A stretch of DNA of 64,000 nt from Roseitranquillus sediminis (lineage in GTDB: Bacteria; Pseudomonadota; Alphaproteobacteria; Rhodobacterales; Rhodobacteraceae): positions 257,971 to 321,970 of the forward strand of contig NZ_JAFFOB010000025.1 of the NCBI RefSeq assembly GCF_016918935.1. The letters run 5' to 3'. The notes beneath the pieces are model-generated. The model was not told the DNA's origin. It did not search any database and saw nothing but the letters and a program-made list of their open reading frames with translations. Positions 59,430 to 64,000 of the stretch are shown here, one piece after another (position 1 is the stretch's first letter; every line of letters starts with the position of its first letter). The translations under genes were made by a program, and so were the position numbers.

Positions 59430-60263
59430 CTACCCCCGCGACAGCACCGCGTCCAGTGCCCGCGTCGGCAGTAGCCGGCGGAGCGTCCACGCGACATGGC
59501 TCGGCACCGTCACCCGGTAGCGCGACTTCGGCCGTGGCGCGTCAAGCGCCCGTGCCAGGGTCTGGGCGACCGCGCGGGCCGGGAGCTGGAACTGGTCGCG
59601 CCCGCCCTCGTAGAGCCGCTTGTGCAGCGTCGTGCGATAAGCGTTCTCATGCGGCGATCGCTCCCAGTCGATCCAGCGCTCGAAATGCGGGATTGCGTTG
59701 CGGCGGAAGCGGCTCTCGATCGGCCCCGGCTCGATCGTGACCACGCGGATCGGCGTGCCCCTCAATTCGAGCCGCAGCGTGTCGGTCAGCCCCTCCAGCG
59801 CGAACTTGGTGGCCACGTAGGCGCCGCGCCAAGGTGCCGCGACGAAGCCGAGAACCGAGGAGCAGTTTACGATGCGGCCGGCCCCCTGCGCACGCATCGC
59901 CGGAAGCACCCGGCGCGTAAGGTCATGGAGCCCGAAGAGATTGGTCTCGAAAATCTCGCGCAGAGCTTCGCGCGGCAAATCCTCCACCGCGCCGGGGCAG
60001 GCGAAGGCGGCATTGTTGAAGAGCGCGTCGAGTCGCCCGTCCACGCGGTCCAGCGCCTGCTCCGCTCCCTTCGTCACCGAGACAACATCGGAGACGTCCA
60101 GGAGGAAACTTTCCAGCCCAAGACTTTCCAGCCGCTCAAGGTCTCCAGGCTTGCGGCACGTCGCGAGAACATGCCAGCCGCGATCGCGCAGCGTCAGCGC
60201 TGACGCGAGCCCGATGCCGGACGAGCAGCCGGTGATGAGGATCGAGCGGCGCGCGTCAGTCAG
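59430..60263 (-). CDS. Short-chain dehydrogenase/reductase with probable CTG start
   Basis: 277 residues if started at CTG 60263. The cofactor motif TGCSSGIG is at residues 11-18, the catalytic set is the Ser in NCSSVLG and YxxxK in AYVATKFALEG. The first ATG/GTG/TTG in frame is GTG 60077, which would remove the entire cofactor-binding strand, so translation must begin earlier. CTG 60263 gives MTDARRSILITGCSSGIG, a typical family N-terminus, and its CTGA overlaps the stop of the preceding SH3 gene. Substrate unknown. Confidence 0.85.
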   Translation of the reverse strand: MTDARRSILITGCSSGIGLASALTLRDRGWHVLATCRKPGDLERLESLGLESFLLDVSDVVSVTKGAEQALDRVDGRLDALFNNAAFACPGAVEDLPREALREIFETNLFGLHDLTRRVLPAMRAQGAGRIVNCSSVLGFVAAPWRGAYVATKFALEGLTDTLRLELRGTPIRVVTIEPGPIESRFRRNAIPHFERWIDWERSPHENAYRTTLHKRLYEGGRDQFQLPARAVAQTLARALDAPRPKSRYRVTVPSHVAWTLRRLLPTRALDAVLSRG

Positions 60264-60742
60264 GCCGGGCGCTCGAGCGAGAGGAAGCGGCCGAAGATGT
60301 AGGCCTCGGTGCCCTCATCCAGGGTGCGGACGCGGACCCATCCGCCGTCACCCTCGGACAGAACCTCGGCCGCGTCGCCGACCCCGACCTGTCCGACGAT
60401 GGCGGAGCTGGTGGTCGGCTGTGCGCGGAGGTTCACGCGGGTACCCGTCACGAACCGGACATCGCGCTGCGGCTCCGTCGCCGGTTCGGCCTCGCGAACG
60501 GCGACGGCCGCGGGCGCCGCTTCCGGCCGGGCCTCGCCCGCGGCCAGCGCGATCTGCACTGCCTCGGCCGGGCTGACGTTCGTTGCTGGAGAAGTCTCGT
60601 CGCGTGCTGATGCCGGCGAGACCAGCGTCGTTGCAAGACTGTTGTTGCGCGTGACCTCGACCCCCGGTTCGCGACGGGGTTCGCCCCAGATGATCAGGAC
60701 CGCATAGAGGGCAACGAGAAGGCTGGCCGTCAATCGCAACAT
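60260..60742 (-). CDS. Membrane-anchored SH3-domain protein
   Basis: 160 residues. One N-terminal hydrophobic segment (about residues 3-20), a low-complexity Ala/Glu/Pro linker of about 70 residues, and a bacterial SH3 domain at the C-terminus (VTGTRVNLRAQPTTSSAIVGQVGVGDAAEVLSEGDGGWVRVRT). Bacterial SH3 domains often bind peptidoglycan or peptides. Divergent from parC with a 111-base gap between them, in which I see no other gene. Confidence 0.85.
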   Translation of the reverse strand: MLRLTASLLVALYAVLIIWGEPRREPGVEVTRNNSLATTLVSPASARDETSPATNVSPAEAVQIALAAGEARPEAAPAAVAVREAEPATEPQRDVRFVTGTRVNLRAQPTTSSAIVGQVGVGDAAEVLSEGDGGWVRVRTLDEGTEAYIFGRFLSLERPA

Positions 60743-60853
60743 GGAAACATCCTACACTACACACCGGGTACGGCAGATTATCGCCCCGCCGCCGCGGAAA
60801 GTTCCCCGTCAGCGTTTGCCGCGCCCGTGGCGACAGTGTAGCACGACCCGCGC

Positions 60854-63181
60854 ATGGCCGACGAACCCGAAGACCTCCTGCCGCCCACCAACGAGGTGCC
60901 CGAGCCGCTCGCCCGCGCGATCGGCGAGCGCTATCTGACCTACGCGCTCAGCACGATCATGCACCGCGCGCTGCCCGACGCGCGCGACGGGCTGAAGCCG
61001 GTGCACCGACGGATCCTCTACGCGATGCGGGAACTGCGTCTTGGCGCGAACAGTGCGTTCCGCAAGTCCGCGAAGATCGCGGGCGACGTGATGGGCAATT
61101 ATCACCCGCACGGCGACGCTGCGATCTACGACGCGATGGTGCGGCTCGCGCAGGACTTCGCGATGCGCTACCCGCTGGTCGACGGGCAGGGCAACTTTGG
61201 CAACATCGACGGCGACAACGCCGCCGCCAGCCGCTACACCGAGGCGCGGCTGACCGAGGCGGCGGAGGCGCTGCTGGACGGCCTGGCCGAAGACGCGGTG
61301 GACTTCCGCCCGAACTACGACGGCACGCTGCAGGAGCCGGTGGTGCTGCCGGCGGCGTTCCCGAACCTCCTGGCGAACGGCGCGTCGGGCATCGCGGTGG
61401 GGATGGCGACGAACATCCCGCCGCACAACATCGCCGAGCTCTGCGACGCCTGCCTGCACCTGATCCGTGCGCCCGAGGCGCGGGACGAGACGCTGCTGAA
61501 CTACATCCCCGGCCCGGACTTCCCGACCGGCGGCGTCATCATCGACCCGCCCGCCGCCGTCGCCGAAGCCTACCGGACGGGGCGCGGCGCGTTCCGCGTC
61601 AGAGCGACCTGGGCGGTCGAGGATCTCGGGCGCGGCACATGGCAGATCGTCGTCACCGAGATCCCCTACCAGGTGCAGAAGTCCAGGCTGATCGAGAAGC
61701 TTGCCGAGCTGATCCAGAGCCGCAAGGTCGGCATCCTGGCCGACGTCCGAGACGAGAGCGCCGATGACATCCGCATCGTGCTGGAGCCCCGGTCACGCAA
61801 CGTCGATCCCGACCAACTCATGGCGATGCTCTTCCGCAACTCGGACCTCGAGGTGCGCTTCTCGCTAAACATGAACGTGCTGATCGACGGGCGCACGCCG
61901 AAGGTCTGCTCGCTCAGGGAAGTCCTGCGCGCCTTCCTCGACCACCGGCGCGAGGTGCTGGTGCGCCGCTCGCGCCATCGCCTCGGCAAGATCGACCACC
62001 GGCTCGAGGTGCTCGACGGCTTCATTCTCGCGTTCCTTAATCTGGACCGGGTGATCGACATCATCCGCTACGATGAGGAGCCGAAGGCGGCGCTGATGCG
62101 CGAGGACTGGTCGCGCGAGTACGTGCGGGCGACCTCCGAGGCGGATTACCTGTCGCCGCCCGCGGCGGAGGGTGACGCCCTGCGGCTAAGCGAGGTGCAG
62201 GCCGAGGCGATTCTGAACATGCGTCTCCGCAGCCTGCGCCGGCTCGAGGAAATGGAACTCAGGGCCGAGCGTGACCGCCTGGCGGACGAGCGCGCGGGCC
62301 TGCTGGCCCTGCTCGACGATCCGGCGCTCCAATGGGCGCGCATCGCCGAGGAGCTGAAGGAGACCAAGCGCCGGTTCGGCCGTGACCATCCGGGCGGTGC
62401 CCGCCGGACGCGCTTCGCCGAGGCGACCGAGGTGCCGGACCTGCCGCCCGAGGCGATGATCGAGCGCGAGCCGATCACCGTCGTCTGCTCCCGCCTGGGC
62501 TGGATCCGGGCAATGAAAGGGCACATCGCCGCCGACACGCAGCTCAAGTTCCGCGACGGGGACGAGGGCCGTTTCCTGTTCCACGCCGAGACCACCGACA
62601 AGCTGATCCTCTTCGGCTCGAACGGGCGGTTTTACACGCTCTCCGCCGCGAACCTGCCGGGCGGCCGGGGTTTGGGCGAGCCGGTGCGTCTGATGGTCGA
62701 CCTGCCGAACGAGGCCGGGATCGTCGACCTCTTCGTCCACGACGCGGCGCGGCGACTGATCGTCGCCTCGACCGCCGGCGACGGCTTCGTCGTGCCCGAG
62801 GCCGAAGTCGTGGCGCAGAAGCGGGCCGGGAAGGGCGTGCTGACGGTGCGAGGCGACGCCGCGGCGGCGGCGGTTCGGGCGGTCAAGGGCGACCACGTCG
62901 CAGTGGTCGGCCAGAACCGCAAGATGCTGGTCTTCCCGATCGACGAGTTGCCCGAGATGGCGCGGGGCAAGGGCGTGCGCCTGCAGCGCTACAAGGACGG
63001 CGGCCTGAGCGACGTGCGCACCTTCACGCTGGCTGAGGGGCTGGCGTGGCGCGATCCCGCCGGGCGGACGCGGACGCAGACCGACCTCGCCGAATGGCTT
63101 GGCAGACGCGCTGGCTCCGGCCGCATGGCGCCGCGCGGCTTCCCCCGGGACAACCGCTTCACGACCCCGACCGCCGATTGA
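60854..63181 (+). CDS. parC: DNA topoisomerase IV subunit A
   Basis: 775 residues. Decatenates replicated chromosomes with ParE. The catalytic tyrosine is Tyr128 in [10 protein letters not shown]; the quinolone-determining region reads [13 protein letters not shown] with Ala89 and Asp93 where E. coli ParC has Ser80 and Glu84. The C-terminal domain holds beta-pinwheel repeats ([37 protein letters not shown]). Start ATG 60854 gives [11 protein letters not shown]. Followed by a lipoprotein gene 49 bases on. Confidence 0.97.
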   Translation: MADEPEDLLPPTNEVPEPLARAIGERYLTYALSTIMHRALPDARDGLKPVHRRILYAMRELRLGANSAFRKSAKIAGDVMGNYHPHGDAAIYDAMVRLAQDFAMRYPLVDGQGNFGNIDGDNAAASRYTEARLTEAAEALLDGLAEDAVDFRPNYDGTLQEPVVLPAAFPNLLANGASGIAVGMATNIPPHNIAELCDACLHLIRAPEARDETLLNYIPGPDFPTGGVIIDPPAAVAEAYRTGRGAFRVRATWAVEDLGRGTWQIVVTEIPYQVQKSRLIEKLAELIQSRKVGILADVRDESADDIRIVLEPRSRNVDPDQLMAMLFRNSDLEVRFSLNMNVLIDGRTPKVCSLREVLRAFLDHRREVLVRRSRHRLGKIDHRLEVLDGFILAFLNLDRVIDIIRYDEEPKAALMREDWSREYVRATSEADYLSPPAAEGDALRLSEVQAEAILNMRLRSLRRLEEMELRAERDRLADERAGLLALLDDPALQWARIAEELKETKRRFGRDHPGGARRTRFAEATEVPDLPPEAMIEREPITVVCSRLGWIRAMKGHIAADTQLKFRDGDEGRFLFHAETTDKLILFGSNGRFYTLSAANLPGGRGLGEPVRLMVDLPNEAGIVDLFVHDAARRLIVASTAGDGFVVPEAEVVAQKRAGKGVLTVRGDAAAAAVRAVKGDHVAVVGQNRKMLVFPIDELPEMARGKGVRLQRYKDGGLSDVRTFTLAEGLAWRDPAGRTRTQTDLAEWLGRRAGSGRMAPRGFPRDNRFTTPTAD

Positions 63182-63230
63182 TTCACGTGTACAGCGCTTC
63201 TATCGAAAGAGCTCAGGACGAAGGAACACC

Positions 63231-64000
<770 letters not shown>

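Overview
The window is a compact, high-GC stretch of core chromosome from an alphaproteobacterium, most likely a Rhodobacterales/Rhodobacteraceae member. The markers for that are the divergent RegB / SenC-RegA redox regulators (RegA is 184 residues with its phospho-acceptor at Asp63), the ChvI-ChvG / HprK / RapZ / PTS block beside pckA, an AmgK-MurU-AddB-AddA cluster, the methylsuccinyl-CoA dehydrogenase (Mcd) of the ethylmalonyl-CoA pathway, and a Porin_4-type major porin. I see no insertion sequence, prophage, CRISPR array, rRNA or tRNA gene. No stretch longer than about 290 bases lacks a gene; the longest is the pckA-chvI divergent region, 49327-49614.

Layout. 1-3.2 kb: the end of a metallophosphoesterase gene, the HslVU protease and an orphan helical protein. 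3.3-15.05 kb: one long minus-strand run in the order regB, PAS protein, tsaE, amgK, murU, addB, addA, trxA, with overlapping or closely spaced genes and a terminator after trxA. 15.08-16.3 kb: senC-regA, divergent from regB. 16.3-23 kb: a CPA antiporter, an HD phosphohydrolase, ahcY, a membrane/secreted protein pair, a YfcE-like phosphoesterase and a flavoprotein. 23-27.6 kb: a minus-strand run DUF3576 lipoprotein, leuS, lptE, holA. 27.9-33.5 kb: porin, YggS, L,D-transpeptidase, ribA, a CenR-like regulator and xth. 33.5-36.5 kb: minus-strand run NYN protein, YqaA, ispH, DUF3429, rnhA. 36.55-45.1 kb: plus-strand run folK, rpoZ, rsh, DUF2062, pdxJ, acpS, lepB, rnc, era, DUF1491, recO. 45.1-49.3 kb: mcd, a TauE/SafE-type permease and pckA. 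49.6-54.9 kb: chvI, chvG, hprK, rapZ, EIIA-Man, HPr and an acyltransferase. 54.9-60.7 kb: 3-hydroxyacyl-CoA dehydrogenase, DUF6473, etfA/etfB, a PduO-type adenosyltransferase, a twin-TM protein, an SDR and an SH3 protein. 60.85-64 kb: parC, a lipoprotein and the first 26 codons of tuf.

How the genes fit together. Several blocks tie carbon flux to envelope state and redox. Mcd, ETF, the 3-hydroxyacyl-CoA dehydrogenase and the B12 adenosyltransferase suit acetate/C4 assimilation through the ethylmalonyl-CoA pathway. PckA sits back to back with ChvI-ChvG, whose operon carries an incomplete PTS (HprK, EIIA, HPr, no permease) that can only be regulatory. RegBA-SenC is the global redox switch.

No clearly new multi-gene system stands out; this is mostly housekeeping DNA. 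The observations most worth checking are: two genes (rsh and the SDR) whose conserved N-termini lie upstream of any AUG/GUG/UUG; an AddB with no cysteine at all; a PAS protein downstream of regB that ends exactly where a kinase domain would be expected; a nested palindrome upstream of mcd; and a translationally coupled membrane/secreted protein pair of unknown function at 20.4-21.3 kb.
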